From Micromonospora terminaliae (GTDB lineage Bacteria > Actinomycetota > Actinomycetes > Mycobacteriales > Micromonosporaceae): a stretch of 64,000 nt of DNA. Made by a program: the position numbers and the translations under genes. Positions 32,711-41,833 of the stretch are shown here, one piece after another; position 1 is the stretch's first letter, and every line of letters starts with the position of its first letter. Location of the stretch: positions 930,001 to 994,000 of the forward strand of contig NZ_CP045309.1 in the NCBI RefSeq assembly GCF_009671205.1, given 5' to 3'. The notes beneath the pieces were generated by a model that worked only from the letters and a program-made list of their open reading frames with translations, made no database searches and had not been told where the DNA came from.

Positions 32711-33927
32711 GGTCGGGCCAGTTGGTCGCGGCGGCGGGTGAGGTACGCCGTCTCGGCGGTGTTGCCGGCCAGCTCGATGGCCCGGTCGTACGCCGCCCGC
32801 GACTCCTCGCTGCGGCCCAGCCGGCGCAGCAGGTCCGCCCGGGTGGCGTGGTAGGCGTGGTAGCCGGCCAGCGGCAGACCGTCCACCTGAGCCAGGGCGA
32901 CCTCCGGGCCGTCCAGCTCGGCGACCGCGACGGCCCGGTTGAGCCGCACGATCGGCGAGGGGTCGAGGCGGGCCAGCTGGTCGTAGAGCGCGACGATCTG
33001 CGACCAGTCGGTGTCGCGGACGTCGGGGGCGTCGGTGTGGACGGCGTTGATCGCGGCGAGGATCTGGTAGCGCCCCGGCGCCTGGCCGGTGGCGAGGCGC
33101 GCGCGGACCAGGGCGTGACCCTCGGCGATCAGCTCACGGTCCCACGCGCCGCGGTCCTGCTCGCCGAGGGCGACCAGCTCACCGCTCGCCGACACCCGCG
33201 CGGTGCGGCGCGCCTCGGTGAGGAGCATCAGCGCCAGGAGCCCGGCCGCCTCACCGTCCGCCGGCAGCAGGGCTCGGACCAGCCGGGTCAGCCGGATGGC
33301 CTCGGCGGTCAGATCGCTGCGGACCGCCGCCTGCCCGGGGTCGGAGGCCAGGTAGCCCTCGTTGAAGATCAGGTAGAGAACGGCGAGCACCCCGGTGACC
33401 CGGGCCGGCAGATCCTCGCGCAACGGCACGCCGTAGGGGATCCTCGCCGCCCTGATCTTCTCCTTGGCGCGGGTGATCCGCCGCCCCATGGCGGACTCCT
33501 GGACCAGGAACGCGCGGGCGATCTCGGGCACGGTGAGCCCGCCGACCAGCCGCAGGGTCAGCGCGATCCGCGCCTCCATGGCGAGGGCGGGGTGGCAGCA
33601 GGTGAAGACGAGGCGGAGCCGGTCGTCGTCGATGGCGCCGAGCGGCTCGGGGGTGTCGGCCAGCATCAACGCCTCCCGGTGCCGTTCCTCGCGCTTGACC
33701 TCCCGGCGGAGGCGGTCGATGGCCCTGCGGTGGGCGGTCGTGGTGAGCCAGGCGCCGGGATTCGGCGGGACGCCGTCGACCGGCCAGCGCTCGACGGCGG
33801 TCGCGAACGCCTCGGCGGCCATCTCCTCGGCGACGTCGAGGTCCCCGAGGCGCCGGGCCAGGGTGGCGACCACCCGGGCCCACTCCTCGCGGTGGACCCG
33901 GGCGAGCACCGCGCCGACGTCGGTCAT
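32707..33927 (-). CDS. ECF-type sigma factor with C-terminal TPR-like domain (ECF42-like)
   Basis: 406 aa. Sigma region 2 is near the N-terminus ('VARRLGDLDVAEEMAAEAFATAVERWP', 'GAWLTTTAHRRAIDRLRR') and region 4 near residues 110-165 ('LTLRLVGGLTVPEIARAFLVQESAMGRRITRAKEKI'). A long C-terminal extension (DUF6596/TPR-like, 'LDPSPIVRLNRAVAVAELDGPEVALAQVD') is typical of group ECF42, where the extension replaces an anti-sigma factor as the regulatory element. The genomic link to the YCII/DGPF protein, with stop and start overlapping (TGATG), fits ECF42. Confidence 0.9.
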   Translation of the reverse strand: MTDVGAVLARVHREEWARVVATLARRLGDLDVAEEMAAEAFATAVERWPVDGVPPNPGAWLTTTAHRRAIDRLRREVKREERHREALMLADTPEPLGAIDDDRLRLVFTCCHPALAMEARIALTLRLVGGLTVPEIARAFLVQESAMGRRITRAKEKIRAARIPYGVPLREDLPARVTGVLAVLYLIFNEGYLASDPGQAAVRSDLTAEAIRLTRLVRALLPADGEAAGLLALMLLTEARRTARVSASGELVALGEQDRGAWDRELIAEGHALVRARLATGQAPGRYQILAAINAVHTDAPDVRDTDWSQIVALYDQLARLDPSPIVRLNRAVAVAELDGPEVALAQVDGLPLAGYHAYHATRADLLRRLGRSEESRAAYDRAIELAGNTAETAYLTRRRDQLARP

Positions 33928-34256
33928 CAACCCGCGAACGGCCGGAGCTCGACCCTCCGGTTGCAGTGCTTCGACCCGAGGGCGGCGAGCCGGAGCGCCA
34001 CGTCGAGGTGGGGCGCTTCGACGATCCAGAAGCCGACGACGTGCTCCTTCGACTCCACGTAGGGACCGTCGGTGAACACCGGCTCGCCGTCCCGGCCGTC
34101 CACCACGGTGGCCGTGTCCGGCGACGTGAGACCGCCGGCGAAGACCCAGTGGCCGTCGGCCTGCAGCTGTTCGTTGAAGACGTCGATCGCGGCCATCTCC
34201 TCCGCGGTGGCGAGGGCGGACGTGTCGTTCAGAACGGACATCAGGTACTGCGCCAT
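33927..34256 (-). CDS. YCII/DGPF-domain protein, partner of the ECF42 sigma factor
   Basis: 109 aa, ferredoxin-like YCII fold: 'QYLMSVLNDTSALATAEEMAAIDVFNEQLQADGHWVFAGGL' and 'VFTDGPYVESKEHVVGFWIVEAP', where DGPY stands for the family DGPF motif. These proteins accompany ECF42 sigma factors and are their usual targets. ATG 34256 lies 9 nt after AGGAG; more upstream starts would include that site in the coding sequence. The stop overlaps the sigma-factor start by one base. Confidence 0.88.
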   Translation of the reverse strand: MAQYLMSVLNDTSALATAEEMAAIDVFNEQLQADGHWVFAGGLTSPDTATVVDGRDGEPVFTDGPYVESKEHVVGFWIVEAPHLDVALRLAALGSKHCNRRVELRPFAG

Positions 34257-34371
34257 CGGGATCATCTCCTGTCGTCGGGTGGCCGCCCGCTCGGGCCGCC
34301 GTTCACCCCTGCTACGAACGTCGCCGCCCCGATCCGACACGCGCCGCCGGACTCAGTGTGCCCCCTGCGGT

Positions 34372-34377
34372 TCGACA
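34372..34377 (-). promoter_or_regulatory. candidate ECF42 -35 element (TGTCGA)
   Basis: On the minus strand, TGTCGA lies 115 nt upstream of the DGPF gene. ECF42 promoters are reported to carry TGTCGA at -35. A matching -10 (GAGTC about 18 nt on) is only approximate. Confidence 0.3.
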
Positions 34378-34414
34378 AGCCGACGCCCGCGATCACCAGC
34401 ACCGGAACGCCGAG

Positions 34415-34735
34415 TCAGTGCGCGCCGCCGAGGTTGAGCACCACCACCCCGGCGATCACCAACCCCGCCCCGAGCACCTTCGCCACATTCAGCGGCTCGC
34501 CGAGGAACACCGCCCCGATCGCCATGATCGCCGCCGTCCCCAACCCCGACCACACCGCGTACGCGACGCCGACCGGGATGTCCTTCACGGTCAGGGAGAG
34601 CAGCCCGAACGACGACAGGTAGGCGACCGCCACCGCGAGCGTCGGCCAGAGCCGGCTGAAGCCGTCGGTCGCCTTGAGCAGGCTCGTACCGATCACCTCA
34701 GCCGCGATCGCACCAAGCAGGAGAAGATACGCCAT
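34415..34735 (-). CDS. SMR-family multidrug efflux protein (EmrE/QacE type)
   Basis: 106 aa with four membrane helices. The essential membrane-embedded Glu13 is in 'LGAIAAEVIGTSLLKATDGF'. 'GVAYAVWSGLGTAAI' is the family signature near residue 60, and the C-terminal helix is 'VLGAGLVIAGVVVLNL'. It is a proton-driven exporter of cationic compounds (or guanidinium), acting as an antiparallel dimer. Single gene followed by a palindromic repeat. Confidence 0.92.
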   Translation of the reverse strand: MAYLLLLGAIAAEVIGTSLLKATDGFSRLWPTLAVAVAYLSSFGLLSLTVKDIPVGVAYAVWSGLGTAAIMAIGAVFLGEPLNVAKVLGAGLVIAGVVVLNLGGAH

Positions 34736-34780
34736 CCCCGGACGCTACCGAACCCCGCGGCCCCCGCGGCCCCCCTCGGA

Positions 34781-34850
34781 CGATCATGGAGTCGTGGCGC
34801 CCGGTTCGCCCGTACGGCGGCTTTCCGGTGGTGCCACGACTCCATGATCG
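34781..34850. repeat. 70-bp palindromic repeat (GATCATGGAGTCGTGGC arms)
   Basis: The arms 34781-34801 and 34830-34850 are complementary over 21 bp with one mismatch (18 bp perfect: cgatcatggagtcgtggc). The loop is about 28 nt. It lies in the 120-bp gap between the divergently facing SMR start and the GH9 3' end. Long arms, a non-U-tract end and the ATGATC tips mark an interspersed (REP/RAYT-type) element rather than a simple terminator, though it may also stop transcription. A family distinct from the GATCTTG repeats at 1223 and 18322. Confidence 0.75.
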
Positions 34851-34855
34851 GCGGG

Positions 34856-37465
34856 TCAGGAGATCGTGCAGGCTTGGCCGTTCAGGGTGATCAGGTTGGG
34901 GCGGGGGTTGGGGCCGCCGGACGTTGAGCCGGTGAGGCCGAAGGTGATTGTCCCGCCGGGTGCGATTCGTGCGTTCCACGACTCGTTTCGTGCGGTGACC
35001 GTGGCGCCCGACTGGGTGAGCTTCGCCGACCAGTAGCTCGCCACGCGCTGGTCGCCGGTGAACGCCCACCGCAGGCTCCACCCGTTCACCGCCGACGGGC
35101 CGGTGTTGCGCACCGTGACCTGGGTGGTGAAGCCGTCCGGCCAGCTGCCGTGGGTGGTGTACGCGACCGCGCAGGTCGGCCCCGGCACGGCGCCTGCGTC
35201 GCCCTGGTCGGCGAGGAACGACGCCAGCCAGGCCAGTGCCGAGTTCCAGTTGATCGCCACCTCGTTGGTCGCGTACGAGTTGATGTCGTCGACGTAGCAG
35301 AACATCGGGGCGCAGCCGGCGAGCAGGTTGGCCGCGTACGGGTCCTGGAGGGCGGCGTTCGGGCCACCGGCCAGCGAACCGGCCGGCGGGTTCGGCAGGT
35401 CCGGGTTCAGCTGGTGGGCGAAGATCCGGCTGTGCTGGTTGCGCGCGTGCTGCTCGCCCCAGCCGGTCACGTAGGACATGTTCAGCGCGTTGCGGCCGAG
35501 CAGGTAGTCGGCGCTCTGCACCGCCCCGTCCCGGTACTTCGCGTCCCGGCTCAGGTCGAACGCCGTGGCCAGCACGATGGCGTTGTTGACCACGTTGCTG
35601 TTGCTGCCCCAGACGTAGGCGTCGGCGGCGCCGGGCAGCGGCAGCCCGTACGCCTGGTCCCGCAGCGTGGCCAGGTAGCGGTCGGCGGCGGCGGTCACCG
35701 AGGCGCGGATCCGGGTCCGTTCGGCGGCCGGCAGGCCGTTGGGCACGGTGGCCAGGTCGAGCCGGCCCAGCGCGGCCACGCTCTGCCACCCGAACGCGCC
35801 GCCCGGGGCGAAGACGTCGGCCGTGTGCAGCGGCGAGGCGGTGAGGTCGGCCAGGTACGCCGATCCGCCGGTGGTCAGCCACAGTTCGGCGGCCGCCCAG
35901 TAGAACTCGTCGGTGACGTTCGTGTCGTCGTACGCGCCGCCGCCGGTGCCGTCGGTCGCCGGGGCGTAGACCGCCGGGTGAGCCTTGGCCGCGGCATACG
36001 CGGTCTTCGCGGCGGCGCCGCAACGGGCTGCGAACGCGGCGTCGTACGGGGCGAAGAGGCGGGCGCACTGGGCGGCCACGGCGGCCAGGTTGAGCGTGGC
36101 GGTGGTGGACGGCGGGTGCAGCTCGCGGGGCTGCGGGTCGTCCTGCGGCGCGAGCGGCAGGCCGGTCCAGTTCCGGTCGTGGATCTTGTGGTGGACCATC
36201 CCGGCCAGCGGCCGGCCGGCCGGCACCTGCATGCGCAGCAGGAACTCCAGCTCCCACCGGGCCTCGTCGAGGATGTCGGGGACCTGGTTGCCGCGCTCCG
36301 GCACGCGCAGGGTGCTGTCGCCCAGCGCCGCGCCGCCGGCCGCCGTCTCCGCCGTCCTGGTCCGCTCGAACGCGTTGAGCAGCTGGTAGGTGGCGATGCC
36401 GCCGTTGACGACGTACTTGCCGTGGTCACCGGCGTCGTACCAGCCGCCGCGCACGTCGAGGGAGTGGTCGCAGACGCCGGGCTGGCAGGGCACGTCGGTG
36501 TCGCCCTGGTTGGGCGCCACACCGAGGTGGCCGGCCGGGCGGGCGTAGGCGGCGCCGATCAGGTCACCGTCGATCGGGGTGCCGCTGCGCTGGGCGTAGA
36601 AGAACTGGAGCGAGTCGGCGCGCAGCCGGTCGTAGAGGGTGCCGGAGATGTCGAACGGGTGGCTGGTCTCGCCGTCGACGACGAGGGTGTAGCCGGTGCC
36701 CGGGGTGCGGTACGCGGAGAAGTCGACGGTCTGCACCGGCTGCCCCGACGCCGGGTCGGTGCCGCGTGGTGTGGTGGTCCCGTCGGCCACGACGGTCCCG
36801 GCGGCCGACCGCAGCTGCCACGGCAGCGCCTCGGCGGCGTCGGTGACCACGGTGGCGTGCTTCGGCCCGCCGGGCAGGTAGCCGACCTGGTTGACCCGCA
36901 CCCGCGGCCCGGTGTCCGGCTCGTAGGGCGGGGCGGCCTCGCCGCCGCGCAGGGACACGTTGTCCAGGCAGAACGTCTGCGCCTCCGCGCTGCCGCCGAC
37001 CTGGAAGATCAGTTGCGCGCCGGCGTTGTCGGCCGGGGCGGTGAACGTCGTGGTGACGTGCCGTGCGGCGCCGGTGGCGGTCGCGTCGACGCTCGCGTAC
37101 GTCGTGTAGGGCGCGCTGCCGAGCTGGAGCACCGCCCGCAGCGCCGCGCCGGGGGTGGCGGAGATGTCGAAGGACAGCTCGTACTCGGCGCCGGCGATCA
37201 GCGGCACGGCGTCCTGCCCGATGCCGGCGTCCCAGGGGTTGGCGAGCCCGCCGGCGACGGCGGTGCAGAGCCGGCCGTCGCTGACCCCGAGCTCGCCGGT
37301 GCCGTAGGAGAACCAGGGGGACGTGCCGGCGCTGAAGTCGCCGTTGCGCAGCTGTTCGGGGGCGTCCGGCGGCACCTCGGCGCGGGCCGGGCCGGCGGTG
37401 CCGCCGGCGAGTGCGAGGGTGGTGGCCGCGGCGAGGGCGGTGAGCCGGCGTCGGGATGGGGTCAC
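34856..37465 (-). CDS. secreted multidomain endoglucanase (GH9: CBM4/9 - Ig-like - GH9 - CBM2)
   Basis: 869 aa. Signal peptide (about 28 residues, '[19 protein letters not shown]'); a CBM4/9-like carbohydrate-binding module ('[17 protein letters not shown]', to about residue 180); an Ig-like CelD N domain starting '[19 protein letters not shown]'; the GH9 catalytic domain with '[16 protein letters not shown]' (Asp nucleophile pair), '[10 protein letters not shown]' and '[18 protein letters not shown]' (proton-donor Glu); and a C-terminal CBM2 ('[15 protein letters not shown]', 'NGWSLRWAF', final Cys). GTG start after GGAAGGA. Hydrolyses beta-1,4-glucan outside the cell. Controlled by the CebR box upstream. 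Confidence 0.94.
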   Translation of the reverse strand: MTPSRRRLTALAAATTLALAGGTAGPARAEVPPDAPEQLRNGDFSAGTSPWFSYGTGELGVSDGRLCTAVAGGLANPWDAGIGQDAVPLIAGAEYELSFDISATPGAALRAVLQLGSAPYTTYASVDATATGAARHVTTTFTAPADNAGAQLIFQVGGSAEAQTFCLDNVSLRGGEAAPPYEPDTGPRVRVNQVGYLPGGPKHATVVTDAAEALPWQLRSAAGTVVADGTTTPRGTDPASGQPVQTVDFSAYRTPGTGYTLVVDGETSHPFDISGTLYDRLRADSLQFFYAQRSGTPIDGDLIGAAYARPAGHLGVAPNQGDTDVPCQPGVCDHSLDVRGGWYDAGDHGKYVVNGGIATYQLLNAFERTRTAETAAGGAALGDSTLRVPERGNQVPDILDEARWELEFLLRMQVPAGRPLAGMVHHKIHDRNWTGLPLAPQDDPQPRELHPPSTTATLNLAAVAAQCARLFAPYDAAFAARCGAAAKTAYAAAKAHPAVYAPATDGTGGGAYDDTNVTDEFYWAAAELWLTTGGSAYLADLTASPLHTADVFAPGGAFGWQSVAALGRLDLATVPNGLPAAERTRIRASVTAAADRYLATLRDQAYGLPLPGAADAYVWGSNSNVVNNAIVLATAFDLSRDAKYRDGAVQSADYLLGRNALNMSYVTGWGEQHARNQHSRIFAHQLNPDLPNPPAGSLAGGPNAALQDPYAANLLAGCAPMFCYVDDINSYATNEVAINWNSALAWLASFLADQGDAGAVPGPTCAVAYTTHGSWPDGFTTQVTVRNTGPSAVNGWSLRWAFTGDQRVASYWSAKLTQSGATVTARNESWNARIAPGGTITFGLTGSTSGGPNPRPNLITLNGQACTIS

Positions 37466-37501
37466 GGAGGTTCCTTCCGTGCGCGGGGACGGGTCGGGAG
37501 C

Positions 37502-37515
37502 TGGGAGCGCTCCCA
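37502..37515. promoter_or_regulatory. CebR operator (TGGGAGCGCTCCCA)
   Basis: TGGGAGCGCTCCCA is the exact 14-bp palindrome bound by the LacI-family cellobiose repressor CebR of streptomycetes. It lies just downstream of the predicted -10 of the GH9 gene, so bound CebR would block initiation until cellobiose or cellotriose releases it. Confidence 0.93.
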
Positions 37516-37525
37516 ATGCGGTCCG

Positions 37526-37554
37526 ATGTTTCCAGCGCGCTGCGCCGCTGTCAA
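37526..37554 (-). promoter_or_regulatory. putative promoter of the GH9 gene (TTGACA-N17-AAACAT)
   Basis: On the minus strand, -35 TTGACA (37554-37549), a 17-nt spacer, and AAACAT (37531-37526). The CebR box begins 10 nt after the -10, where transcription should start. Confidence 0.6.
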
Positions 37555-37667
37555 TCGATCCGGTCCGATGGCCGCGCGCCGCGCCGACAGTGAGATTCAC
37601 CGCGCCACGTAGCATGGTCCTGATCTCCTAGAGACAACCGAACCCTCCAACTGGCAGGCTGCGTCCC

Positions 37668-38393
37668 ATGACCCTGAAGCTTCGTTCCGTCGGGGCGAGC
37701 GACCGTGGGCTGATCCGCAGTGGCAACCAGGACGCCCAGCACGCCGGCCGGTGGCTCGTCGCCGTGGCCGACGGCATGGGCGGCATGGCCGCCGGTGACC
37801 TGGCCAGCCGCATCGCGATGGACGCGGTCACGCCGCTGGACGTGGAGACTCCCGAGGACGGGCTGGTCGCGGCCCTCCAGGGCGGCATCGAGCTGGCCAC
37901 CGCGCGGATCCGGCAGGCCGTCGAGGAGGACCCGGAACGCCAGGGCATGGGCACCACCCTCACCGCGCTGCTGTTCGCCCGCACGGGCAGCTGCCTGGCC
38001 CTCGCCCACGTCGGCGACTCCCGGGCCTACCTGTTCCGGGAGGGCGTGCTCAAGCAGGTCACCCGGGACGACACCTTCGTGCAGATGCTGGTCGACCAGG
38101 GCGTGATCACCGCCGAACAGGCGAGCAGCCACCCCCGCCGGGCCGTGGTGACCCAGGCGTTGCAGGGTGACGAGGTCTCCCCGACCTACGCCACCATGGT
38201 CCCCTGGGCCGGCGACCGCTGGCTGCTGTGCAGCGACGGGCTCTCCAACGTGGTCCGCCCCGACACCCTCGCCGAGGTGCTCGGCGGCCATCCCGACCGC
38301 GAGGCGTGCGCGGCCAAGCTGATCGACCTGGCGTTGCGGGCCGGCGGCCCGGACAACGTCACCGTGGTCATCGCGGACGTGGTCGACGAGTAG
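37668..38393 (+). CDS. PP2C-family protein serine/threonine phosphatase
   Basis: 241 aa, a cytosolic, single-domain PPM phosphatase. The metal-binding motifs are 'VAVADGMGGMAAGD' (near residue 32), 'LAHVGDSRAYLFR' (near 110), 'LLCSDGLSNVV' (near 185) and 'GGPDNVTVVI' (near 227). It dephosphorylates Ser/Thr phosphoproteins with Mn2+/Mg2+. No membrane anchor. CAGGCT sits 7 nt upstream of the ATG (possible leaderless start). The gene ends 6 bp before the convergent hrpB. Confidence 0.92.
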   Translation: MTLKLRSVGASDRGLIRSGNQDAQHAGRWLVAVADGMGGMAAGDLASRIAMDAVTPLDVETPEDGLVAALQGGIELATARIRQAVEEDPERQGMGTTLTALLFARTGSCLALAHVGDSRAYLFREGVLKQVTRDDTFVQMLVDQGVITAEQASSHPRRAVVTQALQGDEVSPTYATMVPWAGDRWLLCSDGLSNVVRPDTLAEVLGGHPDREACAAKLIDLALRAGGPDNVTVVIADVVDE

Positions 38394-38399
38394 CCGGGG

Positions 38400-40913
38400 T
38401 CAGCGCCGGCGCGGGCTGGCCCGCCGGGTGGGCTCGGCGCTGGTGGGGTCCTCCGGCCACGGGTGCCGCGGATACCGCCCCCGCAGCTCCGACCGCACCT
38501 GCGGGTAACCGGTCTGCCAGAACGAGGCCAGGTCGGCGGTGACCGCCACCGGCCGGCCGGCCGGGGAGAGCAGGTGCAGCAGCACCGGCACCCGGCCGTC
38601 GGCGATCCGCGGCGCGGCGGCCCAGCCGAACGTCTCCTGGAGCTTCACGGCCAGCACCGGGGCGGCCGGGTCGGCGTAGTCCAGCCGGATCCGCGATCCA
38701 CTCGGCACGGAAAGCCGCTCCGGCGCCAGCTCGTCGAGCCGCGCCGCCTGCCGCCAGTCCAGCAGCCGGCGCAGCGCCGCCGCCACGTCGACCCGGGCCA
38801 GGTCGGCCCGGCGGCGCGCGCGGGCCAGCTCCGGGCCCAGCCACGTCGGCGCCGCGGTGAGCAGCGCGGCGTCGGACACGTCCGGCCACTCGTCGCCGAG
38901 CGCCCGCCGGCAGAAGGCCAGCCGCCGGCGCAGCGCCATGGCCTCCGGCGTCCAGGTGAGCAGGGCCAAGCCCTCCTGGCGCAGCCCCGCGAGCACCGCC
39001 TCGGCGAGCCGCGCCGGATCGGGTGCCGCCAGGGGCCGGTCGACCAGCTCGATGGCGCCGAGCCGGACCACCTCCCGGGCCACCACGTCCCCGCCGGACC
39101 AGCCGACCTCACGGGCGTCGCGCAGCAGCGGCCCACCGGCCTCCCGGGCGGTCGCCTCGTCCACCGGGGTGGCCAGCCGGATCCGCGCGGTCGGCGCGCC
39201 GGGGGAGCGGTCCGCCACGGCAATGGCCAGCCATTCCGATCCCACGAGCCCCGACCCGGCCGCCAGCTCCGCGGCGGTCCCACCGGCCATCAGGTAGGCG
39301 GACCCGCCCGCCCGCCGCACCCGCGCCAACCGCTCCGGGTACGCCAGCCCCACCACGATCCCCGCGGCCAGGTCATCCGGGAGCCGTCCCGCGCGGGGAG
39401 GGGGCGGGGTGGGAAGGGCGGTGCGCAGGCGGCGTACCTCGGCGCGCCAGCGGGCGGTCGCCGCCGGGTCCGCCCCCGTGCGCAGGCGGCGCCACAGGGC
39501 CGTGAGGTCATCTCCGGCGCCGCCCAGCGTCTCCTCGGCCAGCAGCGCCACGATCTCGGCGGCCCGGTCGGCGCTGACTCGTTCCGCGCCGTCGAGCAGC
39601 GCGCGGGCCAGCCGGGGGTGCGCGCCGGCGGACGCGATGGCCCGGCCGCGGGCGGTGATCCGGCCGTCGGCGTCGACCGCGCCGAGCGTGGTCAGCGTGT
39701 CCCGGGCGACGGCCAGCGCGGCCGGCGGCGGGGGATCGGGCAGCGCCAGGCCGGCGCCGTCCGGGGTGCCCCAGGCGGCCAGCTCCAGCGCGAACCCGGT
39801 CAGGTCGGCGGTGGCGATCTCCGGCTCGGGCTGCGGAGCGAGCCGGGCGTGGGTCGCCTCGGACCAGCACCGGTAGACCGCACCCGGCGCCTCCCGCCCC
39901 GCGCGGCCGGCCCGCTGGGTGGCCGCCGCCCGGGACACCGGCACGGTGACCAGCGCGCCCAGCCCGCGGGCCAGGTCGGTGCGGGCCACGCGGCTCAGCC
40001 CGGCGTCCACCACGACCCGGACGCCCGGCACGGTCAGGCTGCTCTCCGCCACGGCGGTGGCCAGCACCACCCGGCGCCGCCCGGGTAGTGGCGTGAGGGC
40101 CGCGTCCTGCGCCGCGCCGGAGAGCCGGCCGTGCAGGGGCAGCACGGCGACCGCCTCGCGCAGGTCGGCCAGGCGGCCCGCCATGGCCGCGATCTCGCCG
40201 GCGCCGGGCAGGAAGACCAGCACGTCCCCGTCCCGCTCGCGCAGGGCCCGGCGCACCGTCCCCGCCACGTGGTCCAGCAGCGCCGGGTCGACGCGGCCCG
40301 CGCCGGGCGCGGCGACCGGGCGGGGCGGGGGCGCCCAGATCCGGTCCACCCGGTGCAGGGCGGCGTCGGCCCGGACCACCGGCGCGGCAGCGCCGCCGCC
40401 GAGCAGCGCGGCGAACCGGTCCGCCTGCGGGGTGGCCGACATGGCCAGCAGCCACAGGTCCGGCCGGAGCGTGCCGCGGGCCTCCACGCCGAACGCCAGG
40501 GCCAGGTCGGCGTCGAGCTGCCGCTCGTGGACCTCGTCGAGCAGCACCGCGCCGACGCCGGGCAGCTCCGGGTCGTGGTGCAGCCGGCGGACCAGCAGGC
40601 CGGTGGTGACCACCTCGATCCGGGTCCGCGGGCCGGTCCGGCGCTCGCCGCGCACCGCGTACCCGATCCGGTCGCCGACCCGCTCCCCGAGCAGGGCGGC
40701 CATCCGGTGCGCGGCGGCCCGCGCGGCCACCCGGCGGGGCTGGGCGATCACGACCCGGCCGGGAACCTCGCCGGCCACCGCCAGCGGCGCGAGGGTGGTC
40801 TTGCCGGTGCCCGGGGGCGCCACGAGGACCGCCGCGCCGGCCGCGTCCAGCGCCTCGACCAGCGCCGGCAGCACCGGCCGGACCGGCAGGTCCAGGGCGA
40901 CGTCGGAGAGCAC
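38400..40913 (-). CDS. hrpB: ATP-dependent helicase HrpB
   Basis: 837 aa, DEAH-box helicase. Walker A 'VAPPGTGKTTLAPLA' near residue 32, 'QPRRVAARAAAHRMA' (motif Ia), DEVHER (motif II, 'LLDEVHERQLDADLALAF'), 'AMSATPQ' (motif III), 'QRAGRAGREAPG' (motif VI), and the C-terminal HrpB domain ('SFWQTGYPQVRSELRGRYPRHPWPEDP'). RNA/DNA helicase of uncertain physiological role. GTG start. Divergent from the methyltransferase at 41009. Confidence 0.94.
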   Translation of the reverse strand: MLSDVALDLPVRPVLPALVEALDAAGAAVLVAPPGTGKTTLAPLAVAGEVPGRVVIAQPRRVAARAAAHRMAALLGERVGDRIGYAVRGERRTGPRTRIEVVTTGLLVRRLHHDPELPGVGAVLLDEVHERQLDADLALAFGVEARGTLRPDLWLLAMSATPQADRFAALLGGGAAAPVVRADAALHRVDRIWAPPPRPVAAPGAGRVDPALLDHVAGTVRRALRERDGDVLVFLPGAGEIAAMAGRLADLREAVAVLPLHGRLSGAAQDAALTPLPGRRRVVLATAVAESSLTVPGVRVVVDAGLSRVARTDLARGLGALVTVPVSRAAATQRAGRAGREAPGAVYRCWSEATHARLAPQPEPEIATADLTGFALELAAWGTPDGAGLALPDPPPPAALAVARDTLTTLGAVDADGRITARGRAIASAGAHPRLARALLDGAERVSADRAAEIVALLAEETLGGAGDDLTALWRRLRTGADPAATARWRAEVRRLRTALPTPPPPRAGRLPDDLAAGIVVGLAYPERLARVRRAGGSAYLMAGGTAAELAAGSGLVGSEWLAIAVADRSPGAPTARIRLATPVDEATAREAGGPLLRDAREVGWSGGDVVAREVVRLGAIELVDRPLAAPDPARLAEAVLAGLRQEGLALLTWTPEAMALRRRLAFCRRALGDEWPDVSDAALLTAAPTWLGPELARARRRADLARVDVAAALRRLLDWRQAARLDELAPERLSVPSGSRIRLDYADPAAPVLAVKLQETFGWAAAPRIADGRVPVLLHLLSPAGRPVAVTADLASFWQTGYPQVRSELRGRYPRHPWPEDPTSAEPTRRASPRRR

Positions 40914-41008
40914 GGACCCACTCTCGCACCCCGGGCCGGGCGGCCGGCGCCGGGTCCTGTTCGACTTCTCACATTGACCGTGACCGTTTCCTCGCGTGGA
41001 GTGACGGG

Positions 41009-41740
41009 ATGGCGATGATGGCGTACGACGAGAGGTCGGCCGAGGCCTTCGCGGCGACCCGGCACGTGCCGGCCGACGGCCTGGCGAGCTGGCGCGCCGC
41101 GGTGGCCCGGCACCTGCCCGCCGGGCCCGGGAAGCGGGTGCTCGACGTGGGCGCGGGCACCGGCGCGTGGGCCGCCGCCTTCCGGGCCTGGTACGGGGTG
41201 GACGTGCTGGCGGTCGAGCCGGCGGCGGCCATGCGGGCCCGCTCGGCGTACCCGGGGATGGTGGCCGGTCGGGCGGAGGCGCTGCCCCTCGCGGCGGCCG
41301 GCCTGGACGGCGCGTGGCTCTCCACGGTGGTGCACCACCTGCCCGACCTGCCCGCGGTCGCCGCCGAGTTGCGCCGGGTGCTGCGGCCCGGCGCGCCGGT
41401 GCTGATCCGGTCGGTCTTCGCCGGACGGGGCGGTGGCGTCACGCTGTTCCGCTGGTTCCCGGAGGCGCTGCGGGTGCTGGAGGGTTATCCCTCGGTGGCC
41501 GAGGTCTGCGCGGCGTTCGAGCCGGCCGGGTTCGCCCCGGTCGCGCTGGAGCCGGTGCCGCAGGTCAGCGCGCCATCGCTGCGGGCGGCGGCCGAAGGGC
41601 TGCGCCGCGCCGCGCACACGCCGCTGGTGCTGCTCGACGACGCCGACTACGACCGGGGGGTACGCCGGCTGCGCGCCGCGGCGCGGCGGACGCCGGACGC
41701 CCCGGTGGTCGACGCGCTGGACCTGCTGGTGCTGCGCTGA
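41009..41740 (+). CDS. class I SAM-dependent methyltransferase
   Basis: 243 aa. 'KRVLDVGAGTGAWAAAF' (motif I, near residue 42), 'VEPAAAMRA' (motif II), 'GLDGAWLSTVVHHLPDLPAVAAELRRVLRPG' (motifs IV-V, UbiE/methyltransf-11 type). It may act on small molecules; substrate unknown. ATG 41009 has GGAG 8 nt upstream; ATGs two and three codons later are possible. Confidence 0.88.
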   Translation: MAMMAYDERSAEAFAATRHVPADGLASWRAAVARHLPAGPGKRVLDVGAGTGAWAAAFRAWYGVDVLAVEPAAAMRARSAYPGMVAGRAEALPLAAAGLDGAWLSTVVHHLPDLPAVAAELRRVLRPGAPVLIRSVFAGRGGGVTLFRWFPEALRVLEGYPSVAEVCAAFEPAGFAPVALEPVPQVSAPSLRAAAEGLRRAAHTPLVLLDDADYDRGVRRLRAAARRTPDAPVVDALDLLVLR

Positions 41741-41748
41741 ACGCGGAA

Positions 41749-41779
41749 CGGCCCGGCCGGCGCAGCGCCGACCGGGCCG
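41749..41779. terminator. strong bidirectional hairpin
   Basis: cggcccgg/ccgggccg outer arms, continuing inward to cggcgc/gcgccg around a single-base loop. It lies between the convergent methyltransferase and sigma-factor genes. Confidence 0.8.
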
Positions 41780-41833
41780 GAGTGGACGTCAACGGTGGCC
41801 GGGCCCGCCGACCCGGCCACCGCCGCCACCCCC

